DNA of 14,835 nt from Haplosporangium gracile (lineage: Eukaryota > Mortierellomycota > Mortierellomycetes > Mortierellales > Mortierellaceae). Positions 1 through 8,554 of this stretch are shown here, one piece after another. Numbering within the stretch: the stretch's first letter is position 1; each line of letters opens with the position of its first letter. The translations under genes and the position numbers were made by a program. Under the pieces are notes generated by a model that saw only the letters and a program-made list of their open reading frames with translations, was not told where the DNA came from and did no database searches. The stretch spans positions 1,542-16,376 of the forward strand of contig JAAAUF010000219.1 in the NCBI GenBank assembly GCA_015499985.1, in the 5' to 3' direction.

Positions 1-888
1 AAAAAAAAAAAAAAAGTAAGCCGACAAGTCCGTTCATGGTTTAGTATATTATTATTCACTATGTGCAAATACATTTCAACACGTACGAGGAATATAGGCG
101 TCTCCTGTTGGTGATAACATCCATCTTTTCCCAACAAACCCTTCTTACTTCCTTTATTTGGTTCTGGTAAGAGGGGAGCTGAATACGAAGACCATAGTTT
201 CTCTTCATCCTTCTTATGAATATCATCATCAAATAGGACGTTTGACCTATTCAGCCCGATGGTCTCACTACTTTTTCTAAAAAAAGAAATCCTACGGTTT
301 GTCGTTGAGCATTGTCTCGTTTTACTGCGTCGATGTCTGTAATAAAAACAGATAGTCAACAGGACACGATACTATGTCAGTAAAGGTTGGGCGCCTTGCA
401 ATGAAGGGAGGAAGGGAGGAACGAAAACCTAAAAAAAAGCAAGAAAAAAACAAGGATTGAAGGACACTTCTTGTATTTGGGTCATTCTTCGCAAGGGGCT
501 GAGCCCCCAGGACCACCCTTCTTTCATCAACATCATCTGAGCATTTTGGTGGATGTTAACGAAGGCACATACTAGATCCCTCAACTGAAAACGAGTGAAA
601 AGAAAAAAAATATGAGCTTATTGCATATGGTACTTTTCAACTCATTGGAGAGGGAGAATTGAGTGAGAAGAGAACGAGGGGGCTAATCCTCAGGATAAAT
701 CGAAAATGGCTCATAATTGTCCACAGTGTGCATAGTCTGTCAATTTACGAAAGCAAAGAACCAACCAAGGTTTGTTGATATACCCTGCATAAAAAAAATA
801 ACTACGCGTGTTTCTCGCATAATTCGACTCAGTCATCTTATCTTCTTTCGAGATTGTTCCTTGGAGTGAATAGAAAAAACTTGAACAG
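1..888. other. Gene-free flank left of the PHP gene
   Basis: No reading frame here looks like protein. The longest is a 64-codon minus-strand frame at 322-516 with no recognisable motif or intron signals. The stretch starts with 15 A residues and holds several short A runs (for example 431-438 and 603-610). It probably contains little more than sequence beyond the poly(A) site of the gene at 980-3466. A minus-strand AATAAA also occurs at 153-158, with no gene I can attach to it. Confidence 0.5.
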
Positions 889-894
889 TTTATT
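889..894 (-). terminator. Putative poly(A) signal of the PHP-domain gene
   Basis: The plus strand reads TTTATT, so the minus strand carries the canonical AATAAA. It lies about 85 bases beyond the stop codon of the minus-strand PHP gene, a typical distance for a fungal 3' UTR. The assignment rests on motif and position only. Confidence 0.5.
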
Positions 895-979
895 TCGGTG
901 GCATCGCTGGCGCGACAAGGAGTAAACTATACACATATTTTTTTCACACAAAAATAACACGTCATATCACAGAGCAGCA

Positions 980-3466
980 TCAGACCCGCTGCGGCTGTTC
1001 CTCTAACTCATGTCGTCCTGCGCCTACACTACTCCTCCTCCTCTCCCCATTATCACCATTCAAACCACCCGAACCAGCCACCAATCCCTCCTCCTCCTCC
1101 AACCATTTCTTTTTCCGCAAATACCTTCTCCGCCTCAGAAACGGTCCCCAACAGCACCCAACAATCAACAGTCTCGCCGCCTCAAAAAGCAAAAACCCTA
1201 CCAACACCCATGCAACAAAATACCCGATCAACTTCCATTGGATTGTGATATACTCCTGATGACAAAACCCACCCGTGGGCGAGAACGAGTACATTCCCGT
1301 CTGGTCAATCCAAAACATCTGGAAATACTGGCCCAACAATGTCGGCGGTGCTGTCTTGTAATACAATGGGTTCTCTGGTGGGTACGCCAACGGTTGTGTC
1401 CCCGTAGGGTCGAAGAGAAAAGAAGTCCGACGGGCCTTGAGCTGTGTCATAATATTATCGATAGTCCGGTTGCCGTTGGTATTGAGGATGGTCCAGCTGA
1501 AGGCGTTTGAGTCTGGGTAGTGCACATCGGTACCCGTTATGAGGAGGAGGTTGTGATCCTGGATGAATTTGAGAGAGATTGTATCCAATGTCCCGCTGTT
1601 TGCAATCTCGAAGCCGTCGATTCCCATTTCCACCAGTTGCTCTCGGCTCGGATGATTCTGCATCCTTGGCAACTCATATCCATACTCTACGGACGATCAA
1701 AAAATAATTGACGTTGGGGAGGTTAGCATTAAAGATTCTTCTCATTCTTCCACTCACTTACTTTGATCACCTTTCTGCTCTCATGTTGTGTGAGTAACAC
1801 GGCACACATACCAGTGGTGTTGCTCCAAGGGATATGGTTGATGATAGCGAGACCTCCAAGCTCATGAGTCCTGGCAATGGTCTGTCGGAGCTCATCGTCC
1901 GTTGGCCACTTCTTGATGGCAACGTCGATCGTCTCATTGATTCCGATTAGATTCATATGCAGCCGACATGTTCTATTTATTTTTTTTAGATACGAGAAGA
2001 AACGACCATAAGGTTAGAATTGATGGGTAGATAGACCATCACTCTGCCCTCAACTGCTTATCGTCCCTCTCCTATTCCCCTGCCCGTGCCTTGTCTTTCG
2101 TCTCAATTTTCCCTTGGAAAACTCACAAACTCATCAACTCCTTGCTCTTTACCTATACACCTCATATCTATCCCTTGTCCATACCCCTGAGGTCCAGATC
2201 ATAATATTTATCCTTACGAGAGTTCCATGGCTGGAATAACTGTAATCTTTCCTGCATATTCCTCACTCTCGGCTACCTCCAACGCGGCAAGACCTCCATT
2301 GATGGTGTTGTGGTCACTCACAATCACTGCATTAAACCCGTTAGCTACATAGGTAACAAAAGAAAAAAAAATAGAAAATTAAAATAATTTCGCTCCCACG
2401 CGCTTAATTTTATCCGCATTTGAACGGACCTAGGCCTCCTCTTCCCGTAAAGAATGGAAAAACCTCGCCAATCGAAAAACCCTGCACCCATTTTATGTGT
2501 TTGTCTACACTCACCAATATGCCACTTCAAAAGCGTCTCTGGCGACATGCGCCCATCAGAATATATCGAATGCGAATGACCATCCAGCAACACATCATAA
2601 TCCTCTCCAAAGCTTGCATTCATAGGACTCAGATACGACCGTGGATTAATAGGCGTCCAATTGAACTCTGTCAAAGAATCATAATCCGCCAACTCCGGTT
2701 GGCTTTCTCGGAACGAATAAAACAACGTCGATACAATCAACACAGCCAAGATCACAACCAACAGTAAAAGTCGACATAACGGTCGCAGTACGGTCGACCG
2801 GATGACGAGTTTCCGTCCTCGATAATGTGGCAGCAGCCAGGGAGGCAACTTGCGGACTGCGGGATGATAGGTCGATGCAGAGGCTTCACGGTCGCGGGTG
2901 GAGGATGAGAGGTAGACTTGGAGGGACTGGAAGGGTGTAAGGATGTAGTGGTGAAAGAACTGAGAGGCCTTTGATCCGTACTCCCGATTAGCCGAATACG
3001 GCGAGTCCATTGCTGGTCTGCCACTTCCACTGTGAACTCCTTCCCCTGCATGAGCAGTAGCAGAGACGGAAGGATTAGCAGCCGTTGTTGGCTGTGCTGT
3101 CTCCGCCGTTAAAGTATCTGCACCTACTGAGGAAAAAGGACTATTACGCCTGCCACTGCGTCCGATAGAGAACGACGATGTTGAGGACCTCGAAGAGATT
3201 GAAGAAGTGGAAGGAAGTGGCGAGGAGGAGTTTACTGCTTGCTGTTGGGTTACCGAGGGTTGGAGGGAAGGAGAGGAGGTGCTTTTGTTGTTGCTGTGGG
3301 GGGCAAGGTGGTTATATGTGTGAACCGGACTGAAAGGCGAGGAGGCTAAGGAAGTCTCGTCCTGAAAGGAACTCGCCGTGGTGGCAGAAGGAGTTGTGGC
3401 CTGTGAGGAAGGTAGGAGGAGGATGTTGTCGCCCAGATTAGGACCATTCCTCGAGGCGGATGCCAT
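980..3466 (-). CDS. Membrane-anchored PHP-domain metallohydrolase
   Basis: Four exons, 3466-2515, 2344-2218, 1972-1812 and 1686-980, with GT-AG introns of 170, 245 and 125 bases; the joined frame stays open and gives 648 residues. The start at 3466 is the first in-frame ATG; upstream codons come from a CT/CA microsatellite. Residues 1-229 are Ser/Thr/Pro-rich and probably disordered. A transmembrane segment spans about 230-251, followed by a PHP (polymerase and histidinol phosphatase) fold. Its metal-ligand motifs are all visible: H297-x-H299, D304, D328-H329, E358, H365, H406 and D467-x-H469. A second transmembrane segment lies at about 565-588, then a short Arg/Lys-rich tail. The likely role is a metal-dependent phosphoesterase; the substrate is unknown. 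N-glycosylation sequons at N269, N283, N411 and N486 lie on the PHP side of the first membrane segment, which suggests a luminal or extracellular catalytic domain. Family call is firm; function is not. Confidence 0.85.
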
Positions 3467-4029
3467 TAGAATGAGGGAGTTGAAACCGAGTGAAGGAGAA
3501 GGATGAGAGACGAAAAGGATGTAAGAGAGAGTGAATGGGAGAAGTTGAAGGGAATGAATATGTGTGTGTGTGTGTGAGAGAGAGAGAGAAAGAGAGAGAG
3601 ACAGCCCCCCACCGAAGGGAAGAGAGTACCACTTCCTGGAGGAGGTCAATGTTTCGTATTAAAATATTAAAATAGGGAATAGGGCGGTGTGTGAGACAGA
3701 TTTGGACTGGTCCAGGCGTTACGCGAGACCAAACGTTCAGTTTTGATTTCATAGCCAACGACGATGGCAGGGAAGAAGGCAGAGAAGAAGAAAAGGCGAG
3801 CGCGGCAACAGAAGCGTCTTTGTATTTTTTATCATCAATGGAAAATAGATGGATGCGAGAAAGAAAGGGAAGAGAACTACAGATGTATTAGGTAGAAAGA
3901 TTGTGTGTATGAATTGAGGAATTGCTTGCTTGCTTTTCTGACCACCCGGATCGCCTGGTACTGTCACGTTTGTTGCGATTGTCTCGCCATCCTCGCAAGG
4001 AGAGAGAGACTGAAAAGATCGTAGTGTTT
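3467..4029. other. Spacer: PHP gene leader and CNOT11-like gene 3' flank
   Basis: These 563 bases hold no convincing gene. The right part should be the 3' UTR of the gene ending at 4030. The left part is the promoter and leader of the PHP gene and is strongly purine-rich on the plus strand, that is, pyrimidine-rich on the transcribed gene's coding strand. No clear AATAAA follows the 4030 stop; the nearest candidate is a GATAAA-like site near 3826-3831. Confidence 0.5.
3561..3601. repeat. Compound (TG)n(AG)n microsatellite
   Basis: Eight TG units (3561-3576) run straight into an AG-rich tract ending at 3601, interrupted once by AAA. It lies 95-135 bases upstream of the PHP-gene start codon, so it is probably in its leader or core promoter. 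On the coding strand it reads as CT followed by CA repeats. Confidence 0.9.
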
Positions 4030-5637
4030 CTACTTTCGCGCCCATGTCTTTCGCCGCCGTTTGACCTGGTCCTGTTCCGCAGGCTGGGAGCCAGTTGTCG
4101 ATTCCAAGACAGGGTTGACCTTCTTCATCACAGGCTCAGGCTCAATCACTTTGGCCTTTACAAGTGTCTTCTTGACAACCGGTGCTGGCAGCGACGGTGC
4201 TTCATCCGTATCTGAATCCTGAAACCGTCGCTCAGCTTCGATCTCCCACTCTTCCAGCTCCTCTTCTTCCTCAGCATCGTCCTTGTTTTCTCCTGAAGCT
4301 GCTCGTACTGTCTCTGTTGAGGCTGTGCTGGTACTGTTCTCCTTGACTCCATTGGCCCCTGCTGTGGGCTGACCTTCGTTGCCTTGCAAGCTGCCTATCG
4401 TGAATGTCTCCCAGACTCTCTTCTTGTCGTCCCGCTTTTGCTGACTGCTCCAGCCCAGTCCGACCTTGACCTGATCCTCTATTGGAACCTCCGGCAAGAA
4501 TTCTTCCAGCTGTCCCAGATTCACAGGTTTCGACTCCTGCTTCTGTGATAGCGCAATGAGTTCAGAAGGGGTTTTTGGTGCCAACTACAAAGTACAAACA
4601 GACATGGTAATCGGGTCAGTCCTCAACTTTCTATTGTTATGAATCCAAGCCGATGCGTATGTGTGTACAATTTCTGAAACAGGTGAAGACATCCTTGGTC
4701 GCATGCATTAGACCCATATGGGTCAAGCTAAACTAGGATTCCTAGTATTGCTAGTAGTCTTTGTCTGTTTACCGCATCAAGAAATGTTGCTACTGTCATG
4801 CGGATGTTATGCCGTCTCGGCCGCAATTCCTGCCCAAATGTTTCCTGAATGAAAGGCATCCTGATAACAATAGGTGTCCTGATAGCATTAGGCGAATGGA
4901 AGAAGAATATATGTTGGCATTTACCTCCTCTCCTTTTCCGTTGAGGATCAGGCTTGTCACAAATCGCTCCGACTTCAAACTCTCGTCCTGCGAGGCCAGG
5001 TTGTAGATATCGACGAAAAGACAAAGGAATGGGTTCTGATGAATTGGCAAGTAACTGTAAAGACAATGTAAGAGGTAGAGCGATACCACCCTCACTTCGA
5101 GTCCTTGAAGCTACGAGAATACAAAAAATGAAGAGCGGAAGGAGATGAGAGGCGCATAGGGGGTAGACATATTAGTTAATATCTTCGCACATTCGACACC
5201 AAGACGCTGCTCTCATTCTCAGAGATGAAGTGAATCATTTGTGATATGACGAATAAGAGAGACGAATCTAATCTCGTGCGCGCAACACGTAATGCACATT
5301 GAACCCCTCGACACACCACCAGCTGCATACCGCACCAAATCAGGACAAGGAGCGATGGTGATCCTGTTCATTTTTGGCTTTTCCATTTCCATAACAAAAA
5401 AAGAAAAAGGGTTACCTCTGAGGGACGGCCTTTGGCTCCACCGTTCTTCTCCAGCAAGAGTCGCAGACTTGACTGGACCGACTCGACAGCGTTCAAGACA
5501 TCCATGATGGCGCATCCAGCTCGAAACTCGCGATCGGCCGCCACAGATGTCAGAAAGTTGTTGCCGGTCCTCTGAAGGACATGGTCGAGATGATTACCCA
5601 GAAAGGCCGCAATCTCTTGCGTCGGGACCGTGATCAT
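4030..5637 (-). CDS. CNOT11-like protein, N-terminal half only
   Basis: Three exons, 5637-5416, 5110-4925 and 4584-4030, all phase 0, with introns of 305 and 340 bases, give 320 residues. The ATG at 5637 has A at -3 and is the only in-frame ATG after an upstream stop at 5707-5709. Residues 1-170 follow the order of motifs in animal CNOT11: a TPxE-like start (V4-E8), F38-R39-x-G41, the S84-LYLLHCLY segment, N101-P-F, the S121-ERF-xx-SLIL segment, then K140-T-P and V157-N-L. CNOT11 with CNOT10 forms a module on the N-terminal part of CNOT1 in the CCR4-NOT deadenylase complex. The C-terminal domain of animal CNOT11 is missing; instead residues 237-265 are acidic and 311-320 are very basic, perhaps a nuclear signal. 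Homology was judged by eye, so an unrelated helical protein remains possible. Confidence 0.6.
4711..4746. repeat. Two adjacent palindromes inside a CNOT11-like gene intron
   Basis: GACCCATATGGGTC at 4711-4724 is a perfect 14-base palindrome. Seven bases on, ACTAGGATTCCTAGT at 4732-4746 has 7-base inverted arms around one central base. A GCATGC hexamer sits just before, at 4701-4706. All lie within the intron 4585-4924. Whether they act as DNA sites or RNA hairpins cannot be told from the sequence. Confidence 0.8.
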
Positions 5638-7208
5638 ACTCCAGTAAGCGATACCAGTGTGGTTGTGAAATGTATAGAGCTTTTGTTGGTAGGGCTGAAG
5701 GCGTTGCTAAAGTGTATCCTTCTTGAAGCCAGGGCGATAGTCCGAATGGGTTGTCCGATGATGTGACAAGTCTGCCTCTTGATATTCGAGGGATTTTGAG
5801 AGATACGCTTTAGGGAACTGACAGAGGGATGTCGTTTGTTGGCGTTGTTTGATATTAGTAGTTGAAGAACGTCTGTCTAACGAGAAAACAAGAAGGGGGA
5901 AAAAGTGTCAGTATTTCATCCGTAATGTTGTAAAGTGCTTTAAAAAGGAAGAAAAGATGATGGCACTCGTATATTTATATATTAGTCGTTGCTGCCGTTG
6001 TTGTTTCGTTGTTTACCTCTTGTTACGAAAAAAAACAGAGACGACGACGAGACAAGGCGAGAGTAGGGCTCGCTCAGGAACGTGTATATGCGTGTGTGCA
6101 CAGGTAAACAAAAGGAGGCGAAATGGAAAAGATAAAAAGATGTAGTTGGAAGAGGGGTGGAGCGGAACTAGTCTGGTATATTGTCTGTGCGGAATAATAA
6201 AGGCAGTGGCAGGCTAGAACGTGGCCGAGTATGAAAAAGAAAAAAAAAAATAAGCGTTTAGAGCCGGCAGGTAACTGAGAGTACTCGACTGTCTGGTCGG
6301 AAAGGGAGAGCAAAAGAAGAGTGATGAGAGAAAACAAGGAAATAGAAGTTGATCACTAATTCAACGCCGAGAATGAGGATTGCACCAACGCCAATGAGAG
6401 AGGCTAGTAATATTTTTTATCCTCGAAAATGAAAGGCAAAAAAGAGACTGTCGGAGCGAGGCGGACGTCAAATATCAGCGAGTTGAGTGAAAGAGAGTGT
6501 GTGAAGAAGGGCGTTGTGAAAAGAGAAGGTGTGTACTTGCTATTTGTCTATTTGTCTTGTTGTGAAGGAGCAAGCTAAGGTGAAGAGGGATAAAGGGTAC
6601 CGTGTACAAGTGTATATATATATATATGTGTGTGTATGTATGTATGTATGTATGTATGTATGTATGTATGTGTGTGTGCAAAGGGAAACAAAGAAAAGAA
6701 AAAAGGCGGGGTTGGCTGGTGGTCGAGTTGGATGGGTCGATTTGAAAAAAATAAAAAGAATAAAAGAAAAAGGATCGGGGGTTCGTTTTTTGTCGAATGT
6801 GGATGTGATGGAAAAAGCCTGTTGCTGTTGCTATTGCTGTTTAAGAAGGTAGTGGTAACCAATGTGATGTGCTGCTGCGGCTGTTGATGTGAAGGTTGCC
6901 GTTCGGGTTGAATAGAAGTGGAGGGGGGAGGGGGAAAGATAACTGCAAAATAAGAAGGAAAAAAAAATGAAACGAACGCCCAACTCACTTCAACCCAACA
7001 CAAACGGGCTTGCATGGGTGGGATTTTTTTGGGTGGCTTTTTAGTGCACAAAACTATGATGCCCAGCAGTCACTCTCTCCCACACATCACTTCAGCTCAT
7101 GACTGATCAAACTAAAAAGATCAGCTCGAACAGAAAACGAAATGGCTTTCCGAGTCTATCAGTTGATCAAGATGGACCAGGGTGGGGGGGTAAGGGTATC
7201 ACTCGTGT
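5638..7208. other. Gene-free spacer upstream of the CNOT11-like gene
   Basis: About 1.57 kb without a supportable gene. Frames here (for example 6575-7051 minus and 5849-6145 plus) translate into low-complexity Phe/Ser/His or Arg/Lys strings produced by simple sequence. The plus strand is purine-rich over much of the stretch, matching a pyrimidine-rich leader and promoter for the minus-strand gene starting at 5637. A compound microsatellite lies at 6613-6678. The right end should include the 3' UTR of the methyltransferase gene. Confidence 0.5.
6613..6678. repeat. Compound (TA)7(TG)4(TATG)9(TG)n microsatellite
   Basis: Direct reading gives seven TA units (6613-6626), four TG units (6627-6634), nine TATG units (6635-6670) and a final run of TG. 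It lies about 1 kb upstream of the CNOT11-like start codon in non-coding sequence. Such a repeat is likely to vary in length between strains. Confidence 0.95.
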
Positions 7209-7214
7209 TTTATT
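7209..7214 (-). terminator. Poly(A) signal overlapping the methyltransferase stop codon
   Basis: The minus strand reads AATAAA across 7214-7209, sharing two bases with the TAA stop at 7215-7213. If used, it would give a 3' UTR of only a few tens of bases. No other AATAAA was seen close downstream. Confidence 0.4.
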
Positions 7215-8136
7215 ACTCGGCGATGATGTAAAAGACCGTACCGAGCTGCGACCTCTCCTGCTCAACAACCTTCAATCCAGCCTCCCGTACCAACTCTCCA
7301 ATCTCACGGTTCCAATAGCATCCATACTTGTGCACATGGCGATCAAGCTGCTTGGCCTGCATATCCTTCATGAACCCCCAATGGCTGTTCCCGTGCTCCA
7401 ACAACAGCAGTCTCCCGCCGGGCTTTAACACTCGCTTCATCTCTCTCAGCACCTGAACCGGATCCTCGAAACTACAAAGACCAAACGTATCGACAACGGT
7501 ATCAAAGTTCTGATCAGGGTATGGGATCGCCGCCGCGTTCATAGTCTTGAACTGGATCTCCGTCTCCACCACTCCCTCTCCTGCAGTCGATCCTGAGTCA
7601 TCAGTAACTCCCCCTATTGCTCCTGGTGGCACTCCTTGCCCTTGCACCTGAACAAGTCTCGTAGAATGATGAGCTATCCGCTCCAACTCCAACTGCTGCA
7701 CTCTCCGTTTCTGATAATCCCACCTCTTGCCCAAATCACTCTCCTCCACCTTCTCCCGCAACACCTTCATCATCCCCTCCGAGAAATCCGAAAACACAAT
7801 TTCATCACAACATCCTTTCTTGTAATAGTCCACATTCCTCCCTGTCCCCGACGCTATCTCGAGAACCCTGCCCGTGGCTTGGGCAACAAGACGTTTCCGA
7901 CGACGTTGGATGCCTAGAAGGTACTCGTGCATCCCGACTTCCTTGTCGTATCCCGGCGCGAGTGAGTCGAATGTCGACTGGCGGGTTGTCTCAGAAGGGA
8001 AGCTGCCATTACCATCCTTCTTGTCTGAAGAGGAAGAGGATGGGAGAAATGTCAAGGCCGCAGAGACTCCGGTGGCGTAGGTCAGTAGACCGCCAATGAT
8101 CAATTGTGTCCGCGAGAACCGACTGAGAAACGACAT
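7213..8136 (-). CDS. OMS1-like membrane-anchored SAM methyltransferase
   Basis: Single exon, 307 residues, ATG at 8136 with A at -3. The N-terminus (residues 1-30) has basic residues R6 and R9 followed by a hydrophobic segment at about 11-30, fitting a mitochondrial signal-anchor. The rest is a class I S-adenosylmethionine methyltransferase of the UbiE/COQ5-like group: motif I, VLEIASGTGRN, at 91-101; a post-I acidic region at 113-120 (FSDFSE); motif II, FDTVVDTFGLCSFEDP, at 211-226; motif III, VLKPGGRLLLLEHG, at 236-249. The SGTGRN form of motif I and the anchor point to yeast Oms1, a mitochondrial inner-membrane protein found as a multicopy suppressor of oxa1 mutants; its substrate is not settled. 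Residues about 145-195 form a Gln/Gly/Ser-rich insertion between motifs. An animal METTL7-like relative is the main alternative. Confidence 0.8.
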   Translation of the reverse strand: MSFLSRFSRTQLIIGGLLTYATGVSAALTFLPSSSSSDKKDGNGSFPSETTRQSTFDSLAPGYDKEVGMHEYLLGIQRRRKRLVAQATGRVLEIASGTGRNVDYYKKGCCDEIVFSDFSEGMMKVLREKVEESDLGKRWDYQKRRVQQLELERIAHHSTRLVQVQGQGVPPGAIGGVTDDSGSTAGEGVVETEIQFKTMNAAAIPYPDQNFDTVVDTFGLCSFEDPVQVLREMKRVLKPGGRLLLLEHGNSHWGFMKDMQAKQLDRHVHKYGCYWNREIGELVREAGLKVVEQERSQLGTVFYIIAE

Positions 8137-8554
8137 GCTGGCTGGTGTTCCTGATTGCTATTTGTATTTTTTGGTGGCGTTCCTTGGGATGTCGATTCCT
8201 GATCTTTGAGGTGCAAAAGACAAAAAGAAAAAGATGAATCGCGAAAAATTCAAAAGAATCGAAAAAATGTCCGTTTTTCACGCGTCACACAAAAGTGCAC
8301 ATCCTTCAACAAGACTCCAATTGTTTTCCATAACAGCTTTTATTTGATAGATTAAATCGTATGTACACATTACATAAAGTGTTGAAAGGATGAAGGAGGG
8401 AAGTTGGGGAAGGAACGATAGAGAAAGAATAAGTCAACCCGGGGTATGAGCGCAACAGGCGAAGAGGAAATGATGGACCAAACAAACAACACAAAGCTTG
8501 ATCAGATCGTATCAAATGTCAATGGAGTTGTTTGCTATATTGATATCTCGTACT
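8137..8554. other. Spacer between the surface-protein and methyltransferase genes
   Basis: These 418 bases carry the promoter/leader of the minus-strand methyltransferase gene (8137 to about 8300) and the 3' UTR of the upstream minus-strand gene (about 8330-8554). On the coding strand the leader is T-rich with repeated TTTTC and CTTTT blocks. No separate gene is visible. Confidence 0.6.
8339..8344 (-). terminator. Putative poly(A) signal of the surface-protein gene
   Basis: TTTATT on the plus strand, so AATAAA on the minus strand, about 210 bases beyond the stop codon at 8555. Motif and spacing fit a fungal poly(A) signal for this gene. Confidence 0.55.

Noticed and set aside
495..507. GGGGCTGAGCCCC hairpin
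   Set aside because: Six-base arms with no following T-run or gene end; fungal transcripts do not use this type of terminator, and chance is a sufficient explanation.
3467..3649. Extension of the PHP protein upstream of 3466
   Set aside because: The open frame continues but has no in-frame ATG, and its codons come from a CT/CA repeat.
5641..5790. A possible extra first exon for the CNOT11-like gene
   Set aside because: A TAG followed by an acceptor-like context exists at 5707, and short open frames lie upstream, but no donor or start could be placed with confidence. The ATG at 5637 already lines up with the start of the CNOT11 conserved region.
6575..7051. A 158-codon minus-strand frame
   Set aside because: Much of it is the translated microsatellite (repeated His-Thr-Tyr-Ile) and homopolymers; no real protein character.
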